This document shows, one piece after another, positions 26,242 to 36,084 of a DNA stretch of 64,000 nucleotides. Below the pieces are notes generated by a model. The model was not told where the DNA came from, did no database searches, and saw nothing but the letters and a program-made list of their open reading frames with translations. The position numbers and the translations under genes were made by a program. Positions within the stretch are counted from its first letter, which is position 1. The number at the start of each line of letters is the position of its first letter. The stretch lies in assembly GCF_000633395.1 (NCBI RefSeq), contig NZ_AYMU01000005.1:124001-188000 (forward strand). Direction: 5' to 3'. This stretch comes from Pseudomonas sp. PH1b. GTDB taxonomy: Bacteria; Pseudomonadota; Gammaproteobacteria; Pseudomonadales; Pseudomonadaceae.

Positions 26242-27515
26242 ACTTTCGGGGTGTCCGTGGCCGGGTGCGGTTGGGCCAGCCATTCATGGCCCTTGAGCAT
26301 GCCGCGCCAGTACAGCGGCGGCAGGATCCGCTCCTTCAACCACCAGGCGCGGCGGGTCGGTTGACGGCCGTCCAGCAGCCAGCGCGGGAAGCTCGGCGCC
26401 AGCTTGCCGCCGTAGGTGAACTCGGCAAGGACGATCTTGCCCCGCTCCACGGTCAGCGGGCAGGAGCCATAGCCGTCGTATTGCGCCAACTGGGTCAGGC
26501 GCTTGAGGGCCACCAGCACATTGTTGGCCACCACCGGCGCCTGCTTGCGCGCCGCCGCGGCGGTCTTGGCGTTGCTGGTGTTGGTGGCGTCCCCCAGGCC
26601 GTGGATGTTCACGTAGCGCTTGTGGCGCAGGCTGCCAGGGTCCACGTCGACCCAGCCGGCGGCATCCGCCAGGGGGCTTTCACGGATGAAGTCCGGAGCG
26701 CACTGGGGCGGTACCACGTGCAGCATGTCGAACGGTCGTTCCAGGGTTTCCTGAGTGCCGTCGGCCAGGGTACGAACGAAAGTCGCGCGCCGGGCCGGGC
26801 CGTCCACCGCTACCAGGTTGTGGCTGAAGGCAAGGTCGACTGCGTATTTCTTGATGTACTCCATCAGCGCCGGCACGTAGTCGGCGACGCCGAACAGCAC
26901 GCCGCCGGCATTCAGGAAGCTCGGCTTGATCGCTCCCAGGCGGCCGTGGCGCAGCCAGTGGTCGCAGGACAGGTACAGGGCCTTCTGCGGCGCTCCGGCG
27001 CACTTGATCGGCATCGGCGGCTGGCTGAACAGTGCCTCGCCCTGTTGCAGTTGCTGCACCAGTTGCCAGGTGTAGGGCGCCAGGTCGTAGCGGTAGTTGG
27101 AGGTCACGCCGTTGCTGCCCAGGGTGTCTGGCAGGCCGTCGATGGCCGCCCAGTCGAGCTTGAGCCCGGGACAGACGATCAACTGGTCGTAGGCCAGCAC
27201 CCGGCCATCGGCCAGGACCAGGGCGTTGTTGTCCGGCTCGAAGCGGCTGACGGCGTTCTGGATCCACTTGACGCCCTTGGGCATCAGCGTGGCCATGTCG
27301 CGCACGGTGGATTGGGCGCTGAACACTCCGGCACCCACCAGGGTCCAGCCGGGTTGGTAGTAATGGGTCTTGGCCGGGTCGATGATCGCCACGTCGAGGT
27401 GGGGATCGCGGGACAGCAGGCTCGCGGCAACCGCGATGCCGGCGGCACCGCCGCCGACGATCAGCACCTGGTGGCTGCCGTCGACGGCGCGCAGGGCGGG
27501 GTTGATGGGACGCAT
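26238..27515 (-). CDS. Sulfide:quinone oxidoreductase-like FAD flavoprotein
   Basis: The 425-residue flavoprotein has an N-terminal FAD motif VLIVGGGAAGIAVAASLL, a YDQLIVCPGLKLDW segment with a conserved cysteine, KCAGAPQKALYL, and VVPPQCAPDFI near the C-terminal half. This pattern fits sulfide:quinone oxidoreductases, which oxidise H2S to sulfane sulfur and reduce quinone at the membrane. ATG 27515 follows GGAGA. It lies 26 bases after the MBL dioxygenase gene and overlaps the TauE/SafE gene. The operon and the FisR-like activator support the role; a related NADH-type oxidoreductase cannot be fully excluded. Confidence 0.88.
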   Translation of the reverse strand: MRPINPALRAVDGSHQVLIVGGGAAGIAVAASLLSRDPHLDVAIIDPAKTHYYQPGWTLVGAGVFSAQSTVRDMATLMPKGVKWIQNAVSRFEPDNNALVLADGRVLAYDQLIVCPGLKLDWAAIDGLPDTLGSNGVTSNYRYDLAPYTWQLVQQLQQGEALFSQPPMPIKCAGAPQKALYLSCDHWLRHGRLGAIKPSFLNAGGVLFGVADYVPALMEYIKKYAVDLAFSHNLVAVDGPARRATFVRTLADGTQETLERPFDMLHVVPPQCAPDFIRESPLADAAGWVDVDPGSLRHKRYVNIHGLGDATNTSNAKTAAAARKQAPVVANNVLVALKRLTQLAQYDGYGSCPLTVERGKIVLAEFTYGGKLAPSFPRWLLDGRQPTRRAWWLKERILPPLYWRGMLKGHEWLAQPHPATDTPKV

Positions 27516-27541
27516 GGCAAGGTCTCCGTGTGGAGTCATAG

Positions 27542-28426
27542 TTATAGGGTGTTGAGGGGAATCTTCAGGTAGCTGACGCCGTTGTCCTCGGGTTCGGGAA
27601 ACTGTCCGCTGCGCATGTTGACCTGCACCGAAGGCAGGATCAGCACCGGCATGTCCAGGGTCGCGTCGCGGGCTTCGCGCATCTTCACGAAGCTGTCCTC
27701 GTCGACGCCCTGGTGGATATGGATGTTGTTGGCCCGCTGTTCGGCGACCGTGGTCATGTACTGCAGCTCGCGGCCGTTGGGCAGGTAGTCGTGGCACATG
27801 AACAGCCGGGTGCTGGGGGGCAGGGCGAGGATCTTGCCGATCGAGCGGTACAGGGTCCGCGCGTCGGCCCCGGGGAAGTCGCAGCGGGCGGTGCCGTAGT
27901 CGGGCATGAACAGGGTGTCGCCGACAAAGGCCAGGGTTTCGTCGCCGACCTGTACCAGGTAGGTCATGCAGGCCGGGGTATGCCCCGGGGTGTGCATGGC
28001 CCGCGCGGTGAGGCCGCCGATGGCGAATTCGGCGCCGTCTTCGAGCAGCACGTCGAACTGGCTGCCGTCCCGGGCAAAGGCCGGGGCTTCGTTGAACAGC
28101 GCGCCAAAGACCTTCTGCACCCGGGTGATCTGATTGCCGATGGCCACCTGGGCCCCGAGCTGCGCCTTGAGGTAGGCGGCGGCCGACAGGTGGTCGGCGT
28201 GCACATGGGTTTCCAGGATCCAGTCGACCCGGGCATCCAGTTCTTTCACCCGGGCGATCAGGCGGTCGGCGGACTCGGTGTGGGTGCGGCCGGATTTCGG
28301 GTCGTAGTCCAGCACGCTGTCGATCAATGCGCAGTGGCGGCTGGCCAGGTCCATCACCAGGTAGCTGATGGTCCAGGTATGGCTGTCGAAAAACGCTTCT
28401 ACACGCAGCGTGTCGCTGATGATCAT
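27542..28426 (-). CDS. MBL-fold persulfide dioxygenase (Blh/ETHE1-like)
   Basis: The 294-residue metallo-beta-lactamase-fold protein has the metal-binding ETHVHADHLSAA motif, a second histidine in MHTPGHTPACM and an aspartate in GDTLFMPDYG. It matches persulfide dioxygenases that oxidise glutathione persulfide to sulfite with a mononuclear iron. It is the first gene of the operon that also encodes the SQR-like enzyme, the TauE/SafE exporter and YeeE/YedE halves. ATG 28426 has GGAGT upstream. A sigma-54-like promoter lies about 60 bases upstream and the FisR-like activator gene diverges from it. Confidence 0.9.
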   Translation of the reverse strand: MIISDTLRVEAFFDSHTWTISYLVMDLASRHCALIDSVLDYDPKSGRTHTESADRLIARVKELDARVDWILETHVHADHLSAAAYLKAQLGAQVAIGNQITRVQKVFGALFNEAPAFARDGSQFDVLLEDGAEFAIGGLTARAMHTPGHTPACMTYLVQVGDETLAFVGDTLFMPDYGTARCDFPGADARTLYRSIGKILALPPSTRLFMCHDYLPNGRELQYMTTVAEQRANNIHIHQGVDEDSFVKMREARDATLDMPVLILPSVQVNMRSGQFPEPEDNGVSYLKIPLNTL

Positions 28427-28484
28427 GGGGCACTCCAGGCAATGAAGGTGAGGGCAGTCTGCGCTGACGCTCGTTCCTTGAAGT

Positions 28485-28501
28485 GTCAATAAGCGTGCCA
28501 A
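28485..28501 (-). promoter_or_regulatory. Sigma-54-like -24/-12 promoter of the sulfide operon
   Basis: On the minus strand the sequence TTGGCACGCTTATTGAC matches the -24 block (TGGCACG) exactly and keeps the spacing to the -12 block, with TTGA in place of TTGC. It would start transcription about 45 bases before the dioxygenase ATG. The adjacent activator is an AAA+ sigma-54 type with GAFTGA, which supports the call. Confidence 0.6.
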
Positions 28502-28593
28502 CCCGAAACGGCGTCGTTTGGCGCCTGTTCATTGGTTTAGACGGTTTTTCAGCCCCCTGGGGATGGGGTCTCGCCAGGACTGTCACCCCGGCC

Positions 28594-28630
28594 TGGCAGT
28601 TATTTGGCAGTTGCTGGCAGAAAATGGCAG
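28594..28630. promoter_or_regulatory. Four helically phased TGGCAG repeats between fisR and sulfide operon
   Basis: TGGCAG occurs at 28594, 28605, 28615 and 28625, spaced 11, 10 and 10 bases, so all face one side of the helix. The cluster is about 95-130 bases upstream of the sulfide-operon promoter and 50-80 bases before the fisR ATG. The first two copies also resemble a sigma-54 -24/-12 pair reading toward fisR. The cluster is a candidate activator site or autoregulatory promoter. Confidence 0.45.
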
Positions 28631-28677
28631 TGATGGCGCCCATGCTTTAAGCTGCCGCCTCTGCCCCGGAGTTGCCC

Positions 28678-29991
<1,314 letters not shown>

Positions 29992-29996
29992 GTGCC

Positions 29997-30693
29997 GGTG
30001 CTGATCAGGGGCGGCGGTTTCGAGGAACCTGCTTTGCAGCCGCGAGCGAAACGCGGCATCGACTCCCAGCCCCTCGCGCAGGTAGTTCTCCACCGAGCCG
30101 TAGTCTTCGCGCATGGCCATGAACGCCGCTTGCAGGTAGCGCGCCTCGACGCCGAGCAAGGGCTGCAGAAGGGCAGGATCGGTACGGCCTTTTGACGCCA
30201 GCCTGACGTGTTCGGCGATCCGGCGGTTTTTTTTCCCGAGGTAGCGGTTGGACGCCAGATAGTCCTCCATCACCGTTGCTTCCGGCACCCCCAAGGCCAT
30301 CAACAGCATGGCCGAAGCGAAGCCGGTGCGATCCTTGCCCGCAGTGCAGTGGTAGGGAACCGGGGGGCCTGGTCATCGAGCAGGCCATGCAGCTAGGCTC
30401 GAAAGAGCGAGCTCTGCTCACGGACGAATTGGATGTTGGCCCTGACCAGCACATCCTCCAGGTGCAGCTCGGCGGTGTCGCCACTGTTGATGCGCCGAGT
30501 CAACATCGCGGATGTCGATGTTGCCGGCACTGATCGGCATCTCGATCCGCCGCTCCAGCAGATCTGGCGGCAGACGCTCGGGGGCGAAGGCGATTTCGCA
30601 GACCAGGGCGGCCAGCGGGGAACTGAACAGGAGCAGGGAACCGGCAATTGCGAGCAAGGCGGAGCGCGCGTAAGGCGTTGTTGTTTTTTTCAT
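29997..30693 (-). pseudogene. Broken secreted tyrosine-phosphatase-like gene
   Basis: An ATG at 30693 opens a signal peptide (LLAIAGSLLLFSSPLAA) and about 60 residues. The coding sense then jumps to a second frame (INSGDTAELHLEDVLVRANI) that ends at a stop near 30393. It resumes in a third frame with the phosphatase loop HCTAGKDRTGFA at about 30340 (catalytic Cys and Arg). The last segment continues through YLGKKNRRIAEHVRL but has no stop at the expected end and runs antisense into fisR. At least two frame changes plus a lost stop mark this as a decayed gene. Confidence 0.8.
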
Positions 30694-30911
30694 TGCTGCT
30701 TCTGAATGTCTGTTTTTGCGTCGAGCTACCTTAGAGTTGTGGAACGGGGGAGAGGGGCTATCGGAAATGCAGCGGGGGCCGGGCATCGTCTATTCGGACT
30801 AGTTGCTGTGTTGCCGGCACTGCAGGTTCAGGCCGCTGGGGGCTGAACGCGCGGGGTTCTGGAGGGAGGGGCCGACGGAGCAGGCGCTGCCCCTGGGTGG
30901 GATCTCGAGCG

Positions 30912-31451
30912 TCAGGCCGGGCGTTCGCCGGTGCGCGGCAGGTCGCAGGCCATCACCCACATGCCGATCTGCTCCATGTCGGTGCTGAACGGCACTTCGC
31001 CGATCTGCCGCAGGCCGGCACTTTCATAAAAGCGCCGGGCACCGGTGTTGCTCTTGAGCACGTCCAGCCACAGGCACGACTCACCGGCGGCACTGGCCCG
31101 TTGCAGCACATGTTCCAGCAGGCGCCGGCCATACGCCTTGCCGGCCTGGGACTTGAGCAGGTAGATCTTCTGCAGTTCGGCGCCGAGCCGGTCGCTGCCC
31201 GGGGTCGGGCGGCCCCAGTTGAGCTTGGCGAAACCGATGGGCTGTTGCTGTTCGTCCAGGGCCAGCAGCCACAGGTGCAGGTGCCTGGCGGCCAGGGAGG
31301 CTTCGAGGGTCTGCGGGGCGAAGTCCTGGGCCAGAAACTGCTGCATGCCGTCGGCGGTCCAGATCGAGGAGAAGTGCTCGCGGTAGGTGGCACACCCGAT
31401 GGCCTGCAATGTATCGATGTCGCGGCCTTCGGCCTCACGAATGGTGATCAT
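30912..31451 (-). CDS. GNAT-family N-acetyltransferase
   Basis: The 179-residue cytosolic protein has the GNAT fold. MITIREAEGRDIDTLQAIG forms the first strand and helix, and the acetyl-CoA loop appears around KSQAGKAYGRRLLEHV, followed by WLDVLKSNTGARRFYESAG. The acceptor substrate cannot be told from sequence. ATG 31451 has AAGGAG upstream. It stands alone and diverges from the PAS-LuxR regulator gene across 196 bases that must hold both promoters. Confidence 0.87.
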   Translation of the reverse strand: MITIREAEGRDIDTLQAIGCATYREHFSSIWTADGMQQFLAQDFAPQTLEASLAARHLHLWLLALDEQQQPIGFAKLNWGRPTPGSDRLGAELQKIYLLKSQAGKAYGRRLLEHVLQRASAAGESCLWLDVLKSNTGARRFYESAGLRQIGEVPFSTDMEQIGMWVMACDLPRTGERPA

Positions 31452-31647
31452 GCTTCGCTCCTTGAGGAGGGGCGGGTTCTGGCGTATCCGCCCGGGCCTG
31501 GCAGCTTAACCTCTGGGAAGAGGGGGCTCCAGTTCTCGCGATGCATGCTTCAGGGCACGATGGCGGTGTGCCGCGGTCGTAGTTTCAATCCCTTCTATCC
31601 GGTGCCCTGGCCGTTCGCGGCGGCGCCGGGTTTCCTCCGGAGATGCC

Positions 31648-33138
31648 ATGAGCCAGGCCGTACTCGCCACTGAAACCAATCGCCGTCAATTGCAGCAGAT
31701 CATCTCCGGGCTGTCCGACGGGGTGATCCTCATCGACCCCGACAAGACCCTGCTCTGGGCCAACGAGGCGGCACTGGCCATGCACGGGGTCAGCGAGGTC
31801 GGCGAACTGGGCAGCAATGCTCGGCAATACGCGCGGCGCTATGCCTTGCGCTACCGCAACAACCATCCACTGACCCTGGACAGCTACCCCATCAGCCGGG
31901 TGGCCGCCGGCGAGACCTTCAGCGATGTGGTGGTGGAGGTGCAGGCCGAGATCGACGGTGAGCCCCGGCACTGGGTCCACCGGGTGCGCAGCATGATCCT
32001 CACCGATCGCAGCGGCGCCCCGGAGTCCCTGGTGCTGATTCTCAGCGATGCCACCGACTGGGCCAGCGCCGAGCAGCGTTTCGAGAAGACCTTCAACGCC
32101 AACCCGGCGCCGGCGGTGATCTGCCGCCTCAGCGACCTGCGCTACATCAAGGTCAACCAGGGGTTCCTGGAGATGACCGGCTACGCCCGGGACCAGGTGA
32201 TCGGCCGTTCGGTGTACGAGCTGGATGTACTGGAGGATGCCGAGCACAAGGACCTGGCCGTCGAACGCCTGGGGCAGGGCGCGACCATCCCGCAGATGCA
32301 GGCCGAGCTGCGCCTGCCGGAGGGCGGCAGCAAGCTGGTGATCGTCGCCGGCCAGCCCCTGGACATCAACGATGAGGACTGCATGCTGTTTTCCTTCATG
32401 GACCTGGAGCCGCGGCGCAAGGCCGAGATTGCCCTGCGCCAGAGCGAGGAGCGTTTCGCCAAGTCGTTCCGCCTGACCCCGGTGCCGACCCTGGTGTGCA
32501 GTGCCGAGCAGCAGATCGTCGACGTCAACGAGGCCTTTCTCAACACCAGCGGCTACTGCAGCGAGGAGCTGCTGGGCAAGACCGTGGCGGCCACCGGGTT
32601 CATCTGCGAGGGGGTGGCGGCGCAACTCTTCGGCCAGTTGGAGAAGGCCGGCCGGATCGACGGCCTGGACCTCAAACTGTGCAAGAAGGGCGCGGAGCAG
32701 ATCGACTGCGTGGCCTACGCCGACACCCTGAACATCCAGGACAGCCCCTGCTACCTGCTGGTGCTGATGGACATCAGCGAGCGCAAGCGTTCCGAACTGG
32801 AGCTGGTGGCGGCCATCGAAGAGGTGATGCGCGACGCGTCCTGGTTCAGCCAGACCCTGATCGAAAAACTCGCCAATGTGAAACGCCCCAAGGCCGCCGA
32901 GGCTCCCGGGGTGTCGTCCGCCGACCTGAGCGCCCGTGAGCGCCAGGTGCTGGGGTTGATCTACCAGGGGCTGGCGGACAAGGAAATTGCCGCGCAGCTG
33001 AAGCTGGCGCCCAACACCGTGCGCAATCATGTCGCTACCCTGTATTCCAAGCTCGACGTGCACAGCCGTGGCGAGGCCATCGTCTGGGCCCGTGAGCGGG
33101 GCTTGTTTGTCGGCACCGGTGAGCGCTCGGCCGGTTGA
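31648..33138 (+). CDS. Multi-PAS LuxR-type transcriptional regulator
   Basis: The 496-residue cytosolic regulator has three PAS-like segments, starting near residues 15 (ISGLSDGVILIDPD), 150 (ICRLSDLRYIKVNQGFLEMT) and 280 (LVCSAEQQIVDVNEAFL). A LuxR-type helix-turn-helix follows at about 427-490 (LSARERQVLGLIYQGLADKE). It has no receiver domain and no membrane segment, so it likely senses a small ligand or redox state directly. ATG 31648 follows GGAG. The next gene encodes a CsbD-like stress protein, and paired dyads in the gap could be its targets. The signal is unknown. Confidence 0.88.
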   Translation: MSQAVLATETNRRQLQQIISGLSDGVILIDPDKTLLWANEAALAMHGVSEVGELGSNARQYARRYALRYRNNHPLTLDSYPISRVAAGETFSDVVVEVQAEIDGEPRHWVHRVRSMILTDRSGAPESLVLILSDATDWASAEQRFEKTFNANPAPAVICRLSDLRYIKVNQGFLEMTGYARDQVIGRSVYELDVLEDAEHKDLAVERLGQGATIPQMQAELRLPEGGSKLVIVAGQPLDINDEDCMLFSFMDLEPRRKAEIALRQSEERFAKSFRLTPVPTLVCSAEQQIVDVNEAFLNTSGYCSEELLGKTVAATGFICEGVAAQLFGQLEKAGRIDGLDLKLCKKGAEQIDCVAYADTLNIQDSPCYLLVLMDISERKRSELELVAAIEEVMRDASWFSQTLIEKLANVKRPKAAEAPGVSSADLSARERQVLGLIYQGLADKEIAAQLKLAPNTVRNHVATLYSKLDVHSRGEAIVWARERGLFVGTGERSAG

Positions 33139-33139
33139 A

Positions 33140-33178
33140 CTGGTGCAAATGCACCAGTGCCGACAGTGCAAATGCGCC
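33140..33178. promoter_or_regulatory. Two dyad operator-like sites upstream of csbD-like gene
   Basis: CTGGTGCA-AA-TGCACCAG at 33140-33157 is a perfect 8-2-8 palindrome. A related copy (AGTGCAAATGCGCCT) starts its shared GTGCAAATGC core at 33166, exactly 22 bases after the first at 33144. The sites start two bases after the stop of the PAS-LuxR gene and about 95-130 bases before the csbD-like ATG. They look like a two-site operator or activator region. Confidence 0.5.
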
Positions 33179-33272
33179 TGTTGCCGAGGCGTGGTTTTTT
33201 TACGCTGTGATTCTGCGCAAGGCTCTGCAACGGGCTTGTGCGGTTGATAAACCACAGCAAAGGGAAGCCGGA

Positions 33273-33524
33273 ATGGGTAATCAACAGATCAAGGGCAGCG
33301 TGGACAAGGCGGCGGGCAAGGCCCAGTCCGTGCTGGGCGAATGGCTCGACGATGACTCGATGCAGGCCCGGGGCAGGGCCCGCGAGGCCGCGGGCCAGTT
33401 GCAAGAGCACTATGCCCAGGCCCTGGACCAGGGCGCACGCTGGGTGCGGGAAAAACCCCTGCTGAGCCTGGCCGTGCTGGCCGCTGCCGGCCTGCTTGCG
33501 GGCCTGCTGCTGCGGCGTCGTTGA
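33273..33524 (+). CDS. CsbD-like stress protein with C-terminal membrane anchor
   Basis: The 83-residue protein starts MGNQQIKGSVDKAAGKAQ, the CsbD-family opening, followed by an amphipathic helical region and a C-terminal hydrophobic segment (LLSLAVLAAAGLLAGLLL) ending in RRR. That tail resembles ribosome-associated/ElaB-type anchors, so it may bind the inner membrane. CsbD-like proteins are induced by general stress, with no known activity. Only two bases separate it from the next gene. Two dyads upstream suggest specific regulation. Confidence 0.82.
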   Translation: MGNQQIKGSVDKAAGKAQSVLGEWLDDDSMQARGRAREAAGQLQEHYAQALDQGARWVREKPLLSLAVLAAAGLLAGLLLRRR

Positions 33525-33525
33525 G

Positions 33526-33786
33526 ATGCCGGCGGTGATCACCCAAGCGCAGTTGCGCAGCTACATCGAACAACGCCTGGCGCCCCTGGCCTGCAGCTTC
33601 AGCCAGGCCGGTGATGGGACCCTGACCCTGCGGGTGTTCGAGCCGCAAAGCGGTCGGGTCGATCTGGTGGTGACCGGCCTTGGGGTCAAGGCGCTGCAAA
33701 GCGAGGCCGATGTGCTGCGGATGATCGACGAGCTGCTCTACGAGCTGGACAGCAACTCCCTCGGGCAGGTCGACCTGGCGCCTTGA
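33526..33786 (+). CDS. DUF1652 domain protein
   Basis: The 86-residue cytosolic protein resembles the Pseudomonas-specific DUF1652 family, with IEQRLAPLACSFSQAGDGTLTLRVFE and SGRVDLVVTGL as typical stretches. Function is unknown. ATG 33526 lies two bases after the csbD-like stop, so the genes are co-translated. The Shine-Dalgarno is poor, which fits coupling. Confidence 0.75.
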   Translation: MPAVITQAQLRSYIEQRLAPLACSFSQAGDGTLTLRVFEPQSGRVDLVVTGLGVKALQSEADVLRMIDELLYELDSNSLGQVDLAP

Positions 33787-33975
33787 TCGACCCGGGGCAT
33801 GGCGCGCCGGTGAATGGCGGCGCCAGCCGCGCTGGACTATAAGCAAAGGGTTGCGGGCCGGGGTCCCGGCCGCTGCCGCCAGCCTTTGCAGGTGTCCGCG
33901 CATGCCTTCGTTCCGCTGTTTGCCCTTGCCCTTGCACAACCTTTCGATGATCCCGCCCACACCAGGGGCAGAAGG

Positions 33976-34614
33976 ATGAACGCCCGGGCCCAGGGCGTGC
34001 CCCGGCGGTTGGAAAACATCGTCCTGGTGGCGGACCTGGCGGGCACCGCGGTGTTCGCCGTGGAGGGCGCCATCAGTGCCATGCGCGCCCAGCTCGACCT
34101 GCTGGGGGTGATGGTGATCGCCTTGATCGTCGCCCTGGGCGGCGGTGTGACCCGTGACCTGCTGATCGGCGCGACCCCGCCCAAGGCGGTGGCCGACTGG
34201 CGCTACCCGGCACTGGCACTGCTGATGGGCGGGCTGGCGTTTGTCGCCCGGGACTGGGTGCTGGGGCTGTCCGGGCCGTGGCTGATCCTGCTGGATGCAG
34301 CGGGGCTCGGGCTGTTTGCCGTGGCAGGGACGCAAAAGGCGCAGAACTTCGGCATCTCGCCGTTTGTGTCGATGCTCATGGGCACCGTGACCGGGGTCGG
34401 CGGCGGGGTGCTGCGGGACATTGTCCTGGCGCGCATTCCCCTGGTGCTGCAGGTCGACCTGTACGCCAGCTCGGCGTTTTTCGGCGCAGCCACCCTGGTC
34501 ATCGCCCGGCGCCTGGGCTTGCCGCCGCTGTGGTGTGCCTGGCTGGCGGGCCTGGGCTGCTTTGCCTTGCGCATGCTCTCGGTGCGTTACGGCTGGCAGT
34601 TGCCCAGGGCCTGA
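33976..34614 (+). CDS. TRIC-type/UPF0126 membrane protein (YicG-like)
   Basis: The 212-residue inner-membrane protein has seven hydrophobic segments in two homologous halves of the UPF0126 (YadS/YicG) fold: FAVEGAISAMRAQLDLLGVM in the first and AGTQKAQNFGISPFVSMLMG in the second. Each is followed by a glycine-rich GGGVxRD motif. Related proteins are trimeric cation channels, and some bacterial ones import glycine. ATG 33976 is preceded by GAAGG. It converges with the sensor kinase gene 75 bases downstream. Confidence 0.87.
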   Translation: MNARAQGVPRRLENIVLVADLAGTAVFAVEGAISAMRAQLDLLGVMVIALIVALGGGVTRDLLIGATPPKAVADWRYPALALLMGGLAFVARDWVLGLSGPWLILLDAAGLGLFAVAGTQKAQNFGISPFVSMLMGTVTGVGGGVLRDIVLARIPLVLQVDLYASSAFFGAATLVIARRLGLPPLWCAWLAGLGCFALRMLSVRYGWQLPRA

Positions 34615-34689
34615 TCCGCCCGGGGCCGGCCTGGGCAGCCATCGAGCGGCAGGCAGCGCTGGCCAGGTCTCGGGTTCGCCAGCCGCTTC

Positions 34690-36084
34690 TCAGCTTTCGG
34701 CGATCAGGCTCGGCCGGCAGTCCAGGCTCAGGCGCGCGCCACCGCGTTCGCTGGTGCCCACCTCAAGCTTGAAGCCGTGCAGGCTGACGATGGCCGCGAC
34801 GATCGACAGGCCCAGGCCGAAACCGCCCTGGGCGTTGTTTTCATCCACCCGGTAGAAGCGCCGGAACACCGCTGCCCGTTCCGCCGCAGGAATGCCCGGG
34901 CCGGAGTCGAGCACTTCCAGGCGCGGGCTGCCGCCGTCGTCGAGGCCGCGCAAGATCACCTCGCCCCCCGGCGGGGTGAACTTGATCGAATTGCTCAGCA
35001 GGTTGGCCAGGGCCTCGAACAGCAAAGCCCGGTCGCCGGTGAGGCGCGGCAGGCTCGAAGGCACGTCCAGCACCAGGTTGAGGCGGCCTTCTTCGGCCAG
35101 GGGCAGGTAGAAGTCGTGCAACTCCTGCAGCAGGGGCAACGGGTCGAGCTCGAGGAAACCCGAGCGCCGCTGCTGGTCTTCCAGTTCGGAGATGCGCAGC
35201 AAACCGCGAAAGCGCGCCATCAGGGTGTCGGCTTCCGCCAGCAGCTGGTCCATCTGCAAGGCCTGGGGCGTGCCTTCCTCGGCCTGTTGCTGCAGGCGGT
35301 AGAGCTGGGCCCGCAGGCGGGTCAGCGGGGTGCGCAGGTCATGGGCGATGTTGTCGCACACACCCTTGACCTCATGCATCAGCCGCTCGATCCGTTCGAG
35401 CATGGCGTTGACGATGGCCGCCAGCATGTCCAGTTCGTCGCGCCGGTCCGACAGCGGCAGGCGCCGGGTCAGGTCGCCGGCGACTATGGCCTCGGCGCTG
35501 GCCTGGATCTGGCGGATGCGCCGCAGCGGCCGGCGGCGCAGCAGGTGCCAACCGGCAGCCCCGGGAATGATGGTCAGGGAAATGCCCCAGAGCAGGGCGT
35601 GGAGGATGATCCGGGTCACCGCGAACAGCGAGCCGTTGTCGCGCACCAGCACCAGCCAGCGGCCGTCCCGGGTGTGGGTGGCCACCGCATCGCAGCTGTC
35701 GCGGGGCAGGTTCGGGTCGTCGGAGTCGATGCAGTTCTTCAGCTCGTGGATCTTGCCGTCCAGGGGCAGGTCGTCGGGGATCTGGCGGATCGGCCCGCTC
35801 AGCGGCCGGCGCTGTTCATCGAACAGGCCGTAGGCGTCGATGGCGCGCATGTCGAAGGTCATGCTGGTGGTCAGGGCCTCCACCAACTGGTCGCCCTCGA
35901 AGCGTGCGAACAGGTGCTGGCGCTGCATCAGCGAGTGCTTGGCCAGGCTGTCCAGGTAGGTGGAAACCTCGTAGTACAACACCCCCATGAGGATGCAGCT
36001 CCAGGCCACGAACAGCGTGCTGTAGAGCGCCAGCAGGCGGCTGCTGGAGGAGCGCCAGCCTTTAGAGGGGTTCAGCAATGACAT
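34690..36084 (-). CDS. Two-component sensor histidine kinase
   Basis: The 464-residue inner-membrane kinase has one N-terminal membrane span (about 15-37), a periplasmic sensor domain of about 130 residues with a CIDSDDPNLPRDSCDA cysteine pair, a second span near 165-185 and a HAMP linker. A HisKA helix with the phospho-acceptor His248 (NIAHDLRTPLTR) and a HATPase domain (NLLSNSIKFT, DSGPGIP, GFGLGLSIV) complete it. It overlaps the end of the response-regulator gene by 23 bases. The two periplasmic cysteines could form a redox-sensitive disulfide. The stimulus is unknown. Confidence 0.93.
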   Translation of the reverse strand: MSLLNPSKGWRSSSSRLLALYSTLFVAWSCILMGVLYYEVSTYLDSLAKHSLMQRQHLFARFEGDQLVEALTTSMTFDMRAIDAYGLFDEQRRPLSGPIRQIPDDLPLDGKIHELKNCIDSDDPNLPRDSCDAVATHTRDGRWLVLVRDNGSLFAVTRIILHALLWGISLTIIPGAAGWHLLRRRPLRRIRQIQASAEAIVAGDLTRRLPLSDRRDELDMLAAIVNAMLERIERLMHEVKGVCDNIAHDLRTPLTRLRAQLYRLQQQAEEGTPQALQMDQLLAEADTLMARFRGLLRISELEDQQRRSGFLELDPLPLLQELHDFYLPLAEEGRLNLVLDVPSSLPRLTGDRALLFEALANLLSNSIKFTPPGGEVILRGLDDGGSPRLEVLDSGPGIPAAERAAVFRRFYRVDENNAQGGFGLGLSIVAAIVSLHGFKLEVGTSERGGARLSLDCRPSLIAES

